From Adineta ricciae (taxonomy: Eukaryota; Rotifera; Eurotatoria; Adinetida; Adinetidae): DNA of 64,000 bases. The notes under the pieces were generated by a model that was given only the letters and a program-made list of their open reading frames with translations, made no database searches and had not been told where the DNA came from. Of this stretch, positions 29,182-40,610 are shown piece after piece. The first letter of the stretch is position 1. Every line of letters begins with the position of its first letter. The DNA lies in NCBI GenBank assembly GCA_905250025.1, contig CAJNOJ010000394.1:1-64000 (forward strand), written 5' to 3'. The translations under genes were made by a program, and so were the position numbers.

Positions 29182-31632
29182 ATGAAAGTTTCACTTGATC
29201 TACAGGTCATAATATTTTCTTTCTTATTTTGTACATGTGCACAAGCTGGGAATAACGATCGTGTCTTTCATACATATGATAATATTCTTACTCTCCATTG
29301 GAATTACGATGCATTAGAATACGTGATTATTCGCGATAATCAGATATGGTTTGAAAGTGGTCCGTTTTTCGTCTATTTTAATAAGACGTATTATTCATCT
29401 GCTCCTCAGCAAGAATCGTTAGCCATGTCGGCATTGTATTTGATGGAACAGTATCAAACTAATGGAACAGATGTTGTTTTTGGTTCGTTCGACAAACTCT
29501 CACTTCGTTGGTCTTCGAAAAGCAATTTGAATGTGACCATATGGGAAACATCCTTTAAAATCTTTCGCGACCAGCCGATCATTCTATTTGAACAATATTT
29601 TCCTGTTGATCTCGATGGAATGTCCATGGGTAATGTGCGCGATACATTCAAGCATGTTTCAACTGCATTTCCGAGATTCAAAGTGTCATTCAATCAATCA
29701 AATCAGTATATTATTGATCAGTTAGGTCACTTCACATTTCTTGATGCTTGGGATTTACATATGCGAGGTGTCGGTTTAAAGAATGTCTACAACGGTGGCC
29801 TCTACAGCGGAAATCCTCTGTTGTTGTATAATTTAACAAAATTAGATTCAAATGTTGTCCTATCAAGTTTAACAAATTTTATGATCAACTTTCAAACACG
29901 TTCACCATCATTAAACTACCACCTCTCCTGTGGTTTGCATGGACGTCTCCATCAAATCGATCAGTCACTGTCGTTATCAACGATTTTACTAGCGTCACAA
30001 TCAAAACAAGGTATTAATCGAATAATTAACCTCTGGGGTAAATTGATGCTGCAATACTATGGCAAACAGCATATCAAAGATCAAAAGACGTTTCGTAATG
30101 ATTTTTATGTATCGAAATTAGGTTATTATACTGATACGGGTGCATATTATTGGTACAATAAGGAAGGAAATCTAACGTATGAGCAAACATTCATTAAGCT
30201 AAAAGAGTATCATTTACAAGAGAAGATTCCAATTCGATATTATGAGCTAGATTCCTATTGGTATTATAAACAGAATAACAACACTGGTGAACATGGAGGA
30301 ATTAAGTTGTACGAGCCACGACCGGATGTATTTTCGCATGGTATTCAAGTTTTACAACGCGATGTTTTACAAACACCGATAATTGTCCATCATAAGTATT
30401 ATTCAACTGATAATTTATATCAAGCAAAGTATCTATTCAAAAACGGCACTGATGGCAAAGTTTCTTTGCCATTAGATCAACGATTTTTCAATAAAATCTT
30501 CTCACAAATCAAACAATGGGGTGTGGAAATTCTTATCCAAGACTGGCTTTCATCCGTTTATGAGGATATGCCCGATGCGTCCTATGATGTTTACACCGCT
30601 CGTGAATATCATTTACATTTGGCTGAAGCTGCAAAACAAGCTGGAATAAAACTCATCTATTGTATGCCATTGAATCCTGATATATTGGAAACACTGGAAA
30701 ACACGCAAGTTCATTATATGCGAATTAGTGATGATTATTCAACGAATATTAATCAATGGAATATCGGTCGAGCATCGATGGTAACATGGGCAATTGGTGT
30801 TATACCATTCAAAGATACATTTTGGACAAATTCAATACAACCACAGTCGCCATACGGACAGTTCACCGAACCTAATATTGAACTGAATGCACTAGTCGCA
30901 CTAATGAGTTTAGGTGGTGTTGCGATATCGGATAAAATAGGTAACACAGATTTTCGGGTTGTAAATCGATTGTGTCGATTAGATGGTGTTCTACTTCGTC
31001 CAGAACGACCTGCAACTGCAATGGACTCGACATTTTTAGGTATTGGTGGTCCACAAGGTGAAATGTGGCATACATATGCGTCTGACGAACGTCATTCGTT
31101 CTTTGTTGAATATGTCATGATAACCAACTTAACTGAATCGTACCAATTCACTTGGAATGAATTGTTCAATACATTGGATGGTGACGGTGAACCAAATCGA
31201 GAGATTTCGGATAATTATGTTGTTTTCGATATGATTGCTCCAAGTAATTATTATTGGCTTTCATCCGCAAATACTTCGTCCGTCCGAATGCCAGAATGTT
31301 CACAGAATTTAACTACATTCTATTCACCATTTCATCTCTTCGTATTCGTTCCTTTTCCCACTCAATCGAACTGGCTTCTATTCGGTGAACTGACTAAGCA
31401 ATTACCAATAACAAGACAACGATTCGCATTCATATCATACGAAACAAATCGCCTTGACGTGCATGTCATTGGAGTAGCTGGCGAACAAGTATCGATCACA
31501 GCTGGAAAGATTGCATCTATAGGAGGGAAAATCGATATTTATACGGTTGAATGCCCTTTTCCACCAGAAGAAGGTGTATTAAGAATGATGTTAACGTGTC
31601 AAACATCAGCAGGATGTAGCTGTTCATCATAA
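29182..31632 (+). CDS. Large secreted glycoside-hydrolase-like protein (GH31/GH36-type barrel, tentative)
   Basis: Intronless, 816 residues from ATG 29182; the frame start at 29131 is GTG. Signal peptide: MKVSLDLQVIIFSFLFCTCA. An N-terminal beta-rich region is followed by a barrel-like region: YYTDTGAYYWYNKEGNL, then IRYYELDSYWYY (about residue 355), WGVEILIQDWLSS (about 450) and HYMRISDDYS (about 516), then NALVALMSLGGVAISDKIG. The R-x-SDD element resembles the acid/base site of raffinose synthase/alpha-galactosidase GH36 enzymes and the D-containing strands are candidate nucleophiles; substrate unknown. Many N-x-S/T sites and a Cys-rich end (CQTSAGCSCSS). Duplicate at 57182-59590. Confidence 0.6.
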   Translation: MKVSLDLQVIIFSFLFCTCAQAGNNDRVFHTYDNILTLHWNYDALEYVIIRDNQIWFESGPFFVYFNKTYYSSAPQQESLAMSALYLMEQYQTNGTDVVFGSFDKLSLRWSSKSNLNVTIWETSFKIFRDQPIILFEQYFPVDLDGMSMGNVRDTFKHVSTAFPRFKVSFNQSNQYIIDQLGHFTFLDAWDLHMRGVGLKNVYNGGLYSGNPLLLYNLTKLDSNVVLSSLTNFMINFQTRSPSLNYHLSCGLHGRLHQIDQSLSLSTILLASQSKQGINRIINLWGKLMLQYYGKQHIKDQKTFRNDFYVSKLGYYTDTGAYYWYNKEGNLTYEQTFIKLKEYHLQEKIPIRYYELDSYWYYKQNNNTGEHGGIKLYEPRPDVFSHGIQVLQRDVLQTPIIVHHKYYSTDNLYQAKYLFKNGTDGKVSLPLDQRFFNKIFSQIKQWGVEILIQDWLSSVYEDMPDASYDVYTAREYHLHLAEAAKQAGIKLIYCMPLNPDILETLENTQVHYMRISDDYSTNINQWNIGRASMVTWAIGVIPFKDTFWTNSIQPQSPYGQFTEPNIELNALVALMSLGGVAISDKIGNTDFRVVNRLCRLDGVLLRPERPATAMDSTFLGIGGPQGEMWHTYASDERHSFFVEYVMITNLTESYQFTWNELFNTLDGDGEPNREISDNYVVFDMIAPSNYYWLSSANTSSVRMPECSQNLTTFYSPFHLFVFVPFPTQSNWLLFGELTKQLPITRQRFAFISYETNRLDVHVIGVAGEQVSITAGKIASIGGKIDIYTVECPFPPEEGVLRMMLTCQTSAGCSCSS

Positions 31633-32195
31633 ATAAATCGAAGACAGGGACGCTGTGGTGTGCATGAGCGATGAAAACTTCATGTACATGTTTTCGATCT
31701 CGTATCTTCACAAGTGATGAAAAAGAGGGAGTGACGAATAGAAAGGAGAAGAAAAATACGACAGTGTAAGTGTTGAAAATGAATTTACCCACGCGTTATG
31801 CATGATTGAACTGTTAGTTAACTGACAAACGATAGGCACAGAACTGAAAAGAAAATTGAATAAGATCAGAGTCTCAAGTATCAATAGAAAAAGGTGGTCG
31901 AACACGTGTCTGAAATGCTGTTCATACAATATGCAGTAAGATCAGAACGAATTTGGTACAGTTATATGCGCAGAATGCACATGATGGCAATAGGTATGTA
32001 CATATGCTCAAGACCATATATGACGGCTTAGGAAATAGATGAGTAATGAACTGCTGATATCTTGAGTTCGTGCACGAACTGGATAGTTCTTTGTAAAATA
32101 GTCACAAATTTCATCATTTATCTTTTTTCGCAAATAATTTAACGGCTATAACACATTTCTTTTGATGCAAAAATCTAGGTCTCAACAATTTTATC
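31633..32195. other. Intergenic, nothing recognised
   Basis: Spacer between two plus-strand genes; also present in the second copy at 59591-60157. Confidence 0.45.
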
Positions 32196-33443
32196 ATGAA
32201 ACTGTTATATCTGGTCGATTCGCGAAAACAATCTTGCTTTATTTGCATACGCTATTGCTGTTTTATTTTAACGATATGTCTTTTGTTTTCATACTATATA
32301 TTTGTATATACAACACCTCCTTGTGCTTTTATATGTCCTTACAAAAGGAGTCTTACGTCCCAAGAATTAATATTTGATCAATCCCACGATGTAAAACATT
32401 TCTCGGAATTCATTTGCCCGCAGAATTTCCGCAATTTGGCTGATTGGGTGTTTGGTTGGCCAGATTGGGCTTTCGCCGAACAAACTCAATCGATTATGAA
32501 TGGCCGTTATCTCGCACCGTGTCTACCGTCTGGTAGTATCCTTTATGTGAAAGCAGATTTTTTGAATCAGTTCTTTGGTGAAATTTATCCAAATTTACGT
32601 AACAAATTCGTTCTTATTACGTCGCAAGGAGATCTATCAGTGCCACAAGAGCATCTCGCTTATCTTCATGATAAAGAATCCAAGATTATTCATTGGTTTG
32701 GCCAAAATGCTAATATTCAATCATCCCAGAGTTTACGATTCACTCCTATTCCTATTGGTATCAATTGTTTCGAAATGGCGAATAGTCTCCAAGAAGTCTA
32801 TCGACAAATTCCGAATAATACCGTACCAGCAACATATGGCGATGCAGATGAACCACATAATTATACACATCTCGTCGATCTAACACAACGACTGTCGAAT
32901 GGATATTCTCCTGAAAAACTGCTTCTCATCAATTTTGAACCGGCAACAGATCCAACTGGACTCCGTCGTCGAATTTGGAAAAGCTATTGTCCACAACAAT
33001 CAATGTCTAATATGACATTTATTAAATGCATTGAAAAGCCTCGCCCATCTGAACATATATCTCTTTCACAGGTCTATATTCGTAATCGTCAATATCCAAT
33101 GTGGTTGTCTCCTCGTGGTAACGGACTTGATTGTCATCGCACATGGGAAGCATTTTATCTCGATGTAATACCTATCGTATGGAATTCAACATTGAATCCT
33201 CTGTTTCATATGTTACCTGCTGTCATCATCAATGATATGAGTGAACTTACGGAAGAGTTTCTTCGTACGAAATTGACAGAAATAGTAAGGAATAAGATTG
33301 AACGGCCAAATATGTATCAATTCGCAAAATTAAGATTTAGTTATTGGAGACGGTTAATTTTAAGCACATCGCGATATGCAATATCGGACACAAAACGGGA
33401 CAAAATTTGTTGGCGCGCCAGAACTCTGAACAAAAATCATTAA
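32196..33443 (+). CDS. Exostosin-like type II membrane glycosyltransferase
   Basis: Intronless, 415 residues. Short cytosolic N-terminus, one signal-anchor (CCFILTICLLFSYYIFVYTT, about residues 20-40), then a lumenal domain. The signature SPRGNGLDCHRTWEAFYLDV (about residues 303-322) followed by IPIVWNSTLNPLFHMLPAVI is the nucleotide-sugar binding region found in exostosin/GT47-like enzymes. Likely Golgi enzyme; sugar donor and acceptor unknown. Several N-glycosylation sites (NNT, NYT, NMT, NST). Duplicate at 60158-61405. Confidence 0.72.
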   Translation: MKLLYLVDSRKQSCFICIRYCCFILTICLLFSYYIFVYTTPPCAFICPYKRSLTSQELIFDQSHDVKHFSEFICPQNFRNLADWVFGWPDWAFAEQTQSIMNGRYLAPCLPSGSILYVKADFLNQFFGEIYPNLRNKFVLITSQGDLSVPQEHLAYLHDKESKIIHWFGQNANIQSSQSLRFTPIPIGINCFEMANSLQEVYRQIPNNTVPATYGDADEPHNYTHLVDLTQRLSNGYSPEKLLLINFEPATDPTGLRRRIWKSYCPQQSMSNMTFIKCIEKPRPSEHISLSQVYIRNRQYPMWLSPRGNGLDCHRTWEAFYLDVIPIVWNSTLNPLFHMLPAVIINDMSELTEEFLRTKLTEIVRNKIERPNMYQFAKLRFSYWRRLILSTSRYAISDTKRDKICWRARTLNKNH

Positions 33444-34885
33444 TTGTTATCATTGGCGAGGACGATATCTCTCTAAAATATATCCTGAAATTTTATGAGT
33501 TTGTAAAGGCATCATTGATACATCTCTCTGTGAATTAGGATAGTACAGCTCACTTGCATATAAGGTTTTGTATGAAAATGTTTTCAAAACTATTAGTAGA
33601 ATTAAGGCACATCTGATTTATTGTAATATCGTTACTTTCGGTGGTGCCTTGACAAATCGAAGAAAGTCGGATGCATGTTCTAAAGAGAGGCAGGTATGCC
33701 GTCCCCTCAAACACAAGTTTTCCGTTTACATACAATGCAATAATAAAGGAAATGAAAAATATGTTGTTCGTATAGTAATGAATTAACGGCAGACATATGC
33801 GAAGTTTGAAAACACAGTAGCTATTTCAGTTTTCTTTTGTTAACACGTGGGTAAATACGACGTCTGATTAGACATAAAGTATCTGTCGTATAGTGTAATA
33901 ACAACTTATAAGAGAGGCATTATATCGTTGACATTCAAGTTTTAAAAGAATATTTCGTGAATAGTGCGGCAAAACACAATATTGATCCTTCTTTGTTCTG
34001 TTCAGCTAGATAAGTATTAAAGAAGCTTTTCTTTTGATAGGAAGATTTCTGTTCGTATAAAACAAATTATTGCATTATGCCGTTCCATCGTGTGAAAAGA
34101 TTTCGATTTTCTGATTAAACTGAACTGGTCTGTACTGGTTGCCCATATAAACAAGGTAGTAGATGTTCGGACTCGACACATACCAAGCATTTATATAGTC
34201 TCATTTCTAGTACAACTCGCAGTAACAAAGATTATCCTGACTTTGAATCTCATGTAAAACGCAATATCTGCTATTACGAAGGAAAATGCTACTATGATGC
34301 ATGTATTAACAATGACGAATTATAAAAGAATTATAACCTAGACGTTTCCAACAAAAAGAATATTTTTCAATGTCTATATTTAGTTCCAATGATTAAATAA
34401 AAAAATTAGAATAGAGAAAAACGACACAGGTCAAAGCAAATCCACTGAATGCATCAATATGACTTTTGTAGTCTTTGATTCATACGCTAAAAATCGGATT
34501 TTAAGCTAAAATTTCTGTCGGATATAAACAAAATAGTCGTCGAACACGGTCGGGACACGCTACTGCACAAGTAATTAGAATGTACAACTAAACGTTATGC
34601 ACGTATAACGACTGAAATCACAGGTATTTTCATGTGGTCGCCATACTAAACATCCTGCATGTTTTTCGATACCATACAGTGTTCATTCATTATAACTAAG
34701 TAATTGTTTATGTGACAAAAGAAGATGATATTGAACAATTTGAACGATCGGTGTCAAAAATACTGGTACTAATGTTCGAATCAAGATTTTTTCCAGGTTG
34801 TACTATGAGGGTTTCACTTGTTAAAAAACTGATAATTAAACAAACGCTTTAAATATAGTCTTACAGTTATGTAAATATTCCACAG
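33444..34885. other. Long intergenic conserved in the second copy
   Basis: 1.4 kb without a supported gene. Its counterpart at 61406-62918 aligns along its length but with more small indels than the coding parts. Confidence 0.5.
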
Positions 34886-35899
34886 TTAGACAATAGTAGT
34901 CTTTTGTACATGTCCTGTTAGTCTGCTCCCAGGAATCAATTTGCGTGTTTGATTCCGTGTATTTACTTTTAACTTTTGAACGTTAATCAGCACTATCTTC
35001 TTGACTTCGTTACGAAATGATTTCGATGTGGCTGCGTAAACATAGAATGTTGTGCTATAATTCAAGTACAACAGTAACGATTGTGCAAGAAAATTCAGAA
35101 ACGCCTCGACCTGTTTTTGTTGGGTAGACTTGCTCGACGTCATACTTGCTGTCGTCTGAGAATAGATTTGCATTATTGGAGACATGAAAGTACAAATAAT
35201 GTGGACTAACACTTCCGTTAACACGAGTCTCCGTAACGAAGCGTCTCGATTGTTTAACCGATAACCATTGGCATTATTGGGAGTTGGTTGAACCTGCGTG
35301 CGCGATTGACGTAGATTTTTCATCAACAGAATACCCAAGATAATCATAAAGCAGAGAGGCGTTACGGCGGCAAAAACTATAACATAAATCGCGAATACCT
35401 GACCAAAAAGTCCATAGATGCCACATCGTCCAGCTTCGATGGATTCCCAGATGAGAAGCTGAGCTGAAAGCACACCCCAAATGATCGCAGTGATTGCAAT
35501 CGCCAAATATGCTATTCGTGGTCGGCTGAATGCTCGGATGGAAACATGCGCACTGGATAAAACGTAACGATCGACACATCTTAACACGAGAAAATATCGA
35601 ATACACTGCGCCGAGACCTGTAAGAGATAACCACGAATACGGCAAAATGCCAATGATTTGTTCACTAAATCGTAATCGCTGAGTGCAGCCACGAGTGGAA
35701 TGATACTCCAATTCACACTGAGTAGACAGCAAAACGATGACGCTATCAGATAGATTGCGAAGGAGTTGGTTCGAAACTTTTTCTGCATATAAACAGCAAT
35801 CATACACAAGTTGCCAACATTACCAAATACGACAATAATAGGCAGGACGTACCGAGTAATAGCTGTTTGAATTAGAGGTAGCACAGAAGCTGCCGACAT
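34886..35899 (-). CDS. Rhodopsin-like 7TM receptor
   Basis: Intronless, 337 residues from ATG 35899 (MSAASVLPLIQTAI); the frame start 35908 is TTG. TM1 has the GNVGNLCMIAV pattern (conserved Asn), TM3 ends FLVLRCVDRYVLSS with the DRY-like DRY triad, a cytosolic loop 3 rich in basic and Gln residues, and TM7 LLLYLNYSTTFYVYAATSKS. It belongs to the expanded rotifer peptide-receptor-like class; ligand unknown. A splice-acceptor-like AG lies at 35927-35928 on this strand, 27 bp upstream of the ATG. Duplicate at 62919-63917. Confidence 0.85.
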   Translation of the reverse strand: MSAASVLPLIQTAITRYVLPIIVVFGNVGNLCMIAVYMQKKFRTNSFAIYLIASSFCCLLSVNWSIIPLVAALSDYDLVNKSLAFCRIRGYLLQVSAQCIRYFLVLRCVDRYVLSSAHVSIRAFSRPRIAYLAIAITAIIWGVLSAQLLIWESIEAGRCGIYGLFGQVFAIYVIVFAAVTPLCFMIILGILLMKNLRQSRTQVQPTPNNANGYRLNNRDASLRRLVLTEVLVHIICTFMSPIMQIYSQTTASMTSSKSTQQKQVEAFLNFLAQSLLLYLNYSTTFYVYAATSKSFRNEVKKIVLINVQKLKVNTRNQTRKLIPGSRLTGHVQKTTIV

Positions 35900-38070
35900 G
35901 TTGTTCAATGTGTAGGAAAAGTGTATCTGAAATAATAATCGATGTATTTATAAACAAGAAGAAATGACAAATTCTGAGATAAATCTGAGGATTTCCGTTC
36001 TCTGTCTCAACAAAAATCATCCTTGGTGCTGACATATAGAAAAACAAGAATGGCGTAGTTTCTATAGGATTGAGGAGATGAATTCTCAAGAGTAATTAAA
36101 GTTCAAACTTTGCGAATGTACGTGAAACCGCAGTCAAACTCGCAATCACATTCTGACAAATATCTCAACAGCGGCGTAATAAGTAAGCGGAGAGAGAATC
36201 GTTGCGGTATATTATCGCGGCTTATTTTTCCATCAGATACGAGTCAAGTGTCATTTTAATGTGCTAAAATATTGAACACCTTTTTTTGTTTCTATTGAAA
36301 ATAGGAATCTTTTAAAGAGAGAATACCTTTAATACATTAGTTCAAAATTTACAGATTCACTGTGTGAATACTTTACTTACCTTTTCTCGCAGCCCAATGA
36401 TTGTCAAAGATATTGCTTGATGTTGTCAAACATCTGATGCTAAGACTCGATACTATTATGTGCTTTTGCAACGCGACAGGAAAAAGAAGTTGTATTTGCT
36501 TTTACGAAGAGAAAAGAATTCTCTAGTGCTAATCAAAATTCTTTCGGCCTCAGTTCCTAATAATTGAAAACACTCGCTTCTTAACAATACATAACCTATT
36601 AATCAGTGGATCGTGTATTGTTGACTTCTTTTCCGCATGGCAAGAGAATGGTTTTGAAACAAAAGAACAATTTTTAACAGCACGAGCATCTCGTTGAATT
36701 CTTTGTCAGTGGATTTCTTGAAGATCACTCCGAGAAAGTGAGAATTTCGATACCAGCTTCTTCCACAAAACAGCGTTTCATCATAGATAAACTTGCGTGA
36801 GAGATCGCAGCTGCTTGATGCGAAGCCATAGATATGTTTGCGAATCTCTGCTAATGATCATATGCACTCGGAAATTTTACTTGAAATAGTATGAATAAAA
36901 AAGGGCAAGATTTAGAAAGAACAAAGATGTGCGCCCGCGAATGGTGTCAAACGATTCGATGTTATTTACGCGTGTTCTCATCAAACATTAATTTTTCAAA
37001 GTAATTATTCATTGTAATCTTTATTTGGCATATTTTATTTTTTATTTAAATACCTTATTAAATGTTATCCCCGAGTAAACGATCATAGTGTAAAAAGCAC
37101 ATTTCAAGCGTGAAACAATACCAAAAGCCGATAATCTTTTCTCTAGAGAAGAGTCTCAGGAATCTGACTTCGGCTCTTCTTTTTCGCAATCGCCTGTGGA
37201 TAAATATGTTCTTTTGGTCAGCGATCCATTTGCTGATCCAATGAACTACGCTTTTGACCTGTCTGCGAATCAATTTAACTTATTTCTAGTGGTAAAACTT
37301 TGCTCAAGTATATAATCTAAGCTTTCCTGTGTGCAGAGAATGAATAAATATAAGTGCTGTCTTCATAGATGATGATTATCTTTGACGAAGACAAAAATCG
37401 GGCGTATCTAGTGTCACATGTTTTCCTTCTCACAACAACAATTTGGTAACTATATACTATATTTATAATGACCCTTTTTAGCTGGCTGTCTTTCACAAAC
37501 TTTCAAAAAGCGTCTGGGCCGACATGCTGTTCATGAAAACAACTCATGTAAAGTCTATTTTCGGATATTCATTAACATTTTTAACAAAGAGACTCGTATA
37601 GAACGCAAAAGAGAATACTTTTCAAAAACCGTTGAACTTTTTCTTTGGGGAAAGTATGGTAAAATACAAAATAATATGCATAAAACCTTGGCAAATCGTA
37701 TTTAGCTCATGAACGTTTCACCTTCTCTTCGACAATCTTATAATTGACTTGGAAATATATGACACAACATAATACCGTTTGATGCCGATGATCCTTGAAT
37801 ATTTTCAACATTGACTTTTATGTCTTTCGTATGTCCTACATTAAGGAATCTACGTCTTAATCAGTTAACGACAAGCTTGAAGGAGAATAGTTGTGACATT
37901 TCCGAGAGAGATAATAAGAATAAGAAAGAGTGCAAATGAAGCCAGTCAAATAGCTAAGAAGGGAAATTCCGGCATGTTGATAAGATGTAAGAGAAATGAA
38001 CACTGACTGCAAATAGAATTGTTGAACACAAGTTAAAGAGTGAGTTTTATTTATGCTTTGTGAGAGTGTT
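35900..38070. other. Long AT-rich intergenic between two GPCR genes
   Basis: 2.2 kb. No supported gene; the minus frame at 37058-37273 is short, basic and motif-free. No repeat recognised. Confidence 0.45.
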
Positions 38071-38078
38071 TATATAAA
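38071..38078 (+). promoter_or_regulatory. TATA box of the GPCR at 38146
   Basis: TATATAAA 68-75 bp upstream of the ATG, followed by a pyrimidine-AG acceptor at 38111-38114. Confidence 0.4.
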
Positions 38079-38145
38079 TTGGGAGAACTATCATGTCGAT
38101 TTTTTACATTTCAGAAAATCAGTGCAATTATTAATTTGAAACAGA

Positions 38146-39060
38146 ATGGTTGTTACAATTGTCGTCAATCGAATTTTTTTATCTATTTGTATTATCAATT
38201 GCTTCGTGTCATCAGTTTTTCTCATCACCGTTCTCGTCAATCGCCATCGTTATTTTAGTTTTCTTACTCTACTAGTGTGTAATACTGTTCTCGGTATTCT
38301 TCTTTATTCGTCGGTAAACATTGCGTCAGTTTGTTATATGTTCATTTGGGACGAACAAGTATTGCCAGTTGTAGATCCGCTATGTTCCATACGCGCTTAT
38401 TTTTATCATTCGACGATTGCATGGATTCACCATTCCTTAGTTCTTCAGGCTATTGAACGATATTTCAAGATTCGAAGAATTCTATTTTTCCGTACGCGTA
38501 CACGCCAACTAGGCTTCATTCTCATTCAATGGTTATTTGATTTTCTCTTTGGTTTACCTGTGCTTTTGACAGGGAACATGAAAAAGTTGATGATAGATAA
38601 TCTATGTTTTGTCTCGCTCAACGCTCTCCCGTGCGTGCTTTATTTAGCTGGGGTGTCATTCATTCTGTCAGATATCACGTTGAGTGTAATCTATCGCTTG
38701 CTAGTGCGTCATGTGCGCGAGATTTCCTCACGATTGAATGGCAATCGACTCATTAATATGCAGCGGGATTTGACAATAGTACATCGTATTGTTTTATTAA
38801 ATATTCAACTGGTAATTGTTGGCTTCCCTGTGGTCATTGTTGTTGTATTTGTAACCATTCGTACTGATTTATTACCGAACAATACTGTTCGCGTTCTGAT
38901 CATGATCATGAATATAGCGTTGTTATTTATGCTCTTAGTTCTCTTTTGGATCACTCCAAATCTACGAAAAAGTCTTATCGACATTCGAGATCGAGTCAAA
39001 GCACTTCTATCGAGAAAAAATAACTGTGTGCGCCCAATAATAAGTAATCACCAATATTAA
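38146..39060 (+). CDS. Rhodopsin-like 7TM receptor, divergent
   Basis: Intronless, 304 residues. Seven hydrophobic segments; TM1 begins IFLSICIINCFVSSVFLITV, TM3 ends SLVLQAIERYFKIRR (ERY in place of DRY), TM7 reads LLFMLLVLFWITPNLRKSL. Short extracellular N-terminus. Not closely related to the receptors at 5.5 kb or 34.9 kb. Ligand unknown. Confidence 0.8.
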   Translation: MVVTIVVNRIFLSICIINCFVSSVFLITVLVNRHRYFSFLTLLVCNTVLGILLYSSVNIASVCYMFIWDEQVLPVVDPLCSIRAYFYHSTIAWIHHSLVLQAIERYFKIRRILFFRTRTRQLGFILIQWLFDFLFGLPVLLTGNMKKLMIDNLCFVSLNALPCVLYLAGVSFILSDITLSVIYRLLVRHVREISSRLNGNRLINMQRDLTIVHRIVLLNIQLVIVGFPVVIVVVFVTIRTDLLPNNTVRVLIMIMNIALLFMLLVLFWITPNLRKSLIDIRDRVKALLSRKNNCVRPIISNHQY

Positions 39061-39389
39061 CGAAACATATTCCTTGTGAATGGTCACCGTTTTCATCAAA
39101 CAGCAAACAGTGATTATAGACAATATCGGCGTGGAGCAGATCTCAGTGTGGTGAAAGTATTCTTGTTTTTTTTCATTTGCACTGAATAAACTGACGAGAG
39201 AGCATATTCAAGTGTTCAAACAGTTTATATCCCATCTTTTGGTAGTAATCAGACAGCTTCAAAGCGCATTTTCATACCAAATGGCAATAGGTATAACTTA
39301 AAAGAAAAGAACAGCAAGATGACGTTTAGTTATATTCTTTTCTACTTGCCCCCATAGAAGCCATTAAATCATACTGTCTTCATCGATCC
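39061..39389. other. Intergenic
   Basis: Spacer between GPCR and amidase pseudogene; possible decayed 5' amidase sequence near 39360-39390. Confidence 0.35.
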
Positions 39390-40345
39390 AACGAGCGCTT
39401 GAACTTAGAGATGAGCCGATTACCAAAGAAAGTTTACTTGGACAATCAATACCTGATACCTATGCGAGGTCGAAGGAATTATTCAGGTTGGATGAAATGG
39501 ATCAATCGAATTGTTGAAGATGATGAACTTGTGTTGAAAATTCTCTGTGAAGCAGCAGTTATCTTCTACGTTCGCACTAATTAGCCACAAACCAAACGCT
39601 GATGCATACCGAATGTGACAGTGTTATTTATGGTACTACGGTCAATCCTTTCAATCGAAATTTATCGTCTGATGAAAGTTCCGATGGAGAAGAGGCACTG
39701 CTTGATTGAAAAATTAGTGTAATGAAAGTGGGACCTGGCATTGGTGAAGTATACATGCTCCAGCCGCAAATAATGGAGTTTATCGATTACGACCGACTAC
39801 TTCTCGAGTCCCATTGCAAGGTTTCGCAGCGTCACAAATGGGAAGAGAAAGTATCATTGCTGTCACCGGTCCACTTGCGCGATTGAGAGAAGACCTACAT
39901 CTTTCCACGAAAGCAATGTTTTATGCTGAGCCGTGGGTAAGAGATCCATCTCTTGTACCCGCACCATGTAGACTAGTCAAAATTGTGAGGGACGACGACG
40001 TTGTGCATCCTCATTTGCCAATGACTGCATTGGTTCACAATCAATCAAATGTTAAGAAACGCACTTGAAAAGAAAGGCATCAACTGATTTCTGCAAGAGA
40101 AACATATCATGCTCGTTATGCACAAAAATGGAATCTTCTTGACTATCCGACAGGGATATTTCCTGTCACTACAGTTGAGCTTATGAAAGATTAAGTGTAA
40201 GTTGTATATATCGCCGGAAGACTATTTTAATACTCCGGTTGGACTACAAGTTACTTGTCGACGATAAAATGGCGAAAAAGTATTGAAATGTCTTAAAGTA
40301 ATCGAACATGCAATGGGCAGAGATCCATAAAAGAAAGGGTACTGT
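39390..40345 (+). pseudogene. Amidase (FAAH-type) pseudogene
   Basis: Fragments in several frames follow the order of the amidase-signature family: KILCEAAVIFYVRTN, then after a stop and frameshift near 39583 QTLMHTECDSVIYGTTVNPF and a degraded catalytic serine loop (SSDESSDGEE, where GGSSGGE is expected), GFAASQMGRESIIAVTGPLA / REDLHLSTKAMFYAEPWV (39820-39950), then WNLLDYPTGIFPVTTVE (40130-40180) and GLQVTCR with a stop before EKVLKCLKVIEHAMG (to about 40330). Multiple stops and shifts, no usable frame. The family hydrolyses amides such as fatty-acid amides; this copy cannot. Confidence 0.82.
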
Positions 40346-40610
40346 ACATTTTTTGCTCGATTACTTATAGTAGCCTATGCTTTTCAGAAATAAATCTCGC
40401 TACTTTCCTCTTGATTAGGCGGCTAACGAAAAGACATTGGATACGATCTGTCAGGTGATTTATATTGCCATCTATTTTTACAAAGTTACTTTCTCATTGG
40501 AGTATGAGCAATGCACGTCTCTCATGATTATTTGTTTTTTATGAATGAGTCAAGCGCAGTAAAAAAAAGTCATTGCTATTATTATCAAATACAGCACAAG
40601 CAACATATCC

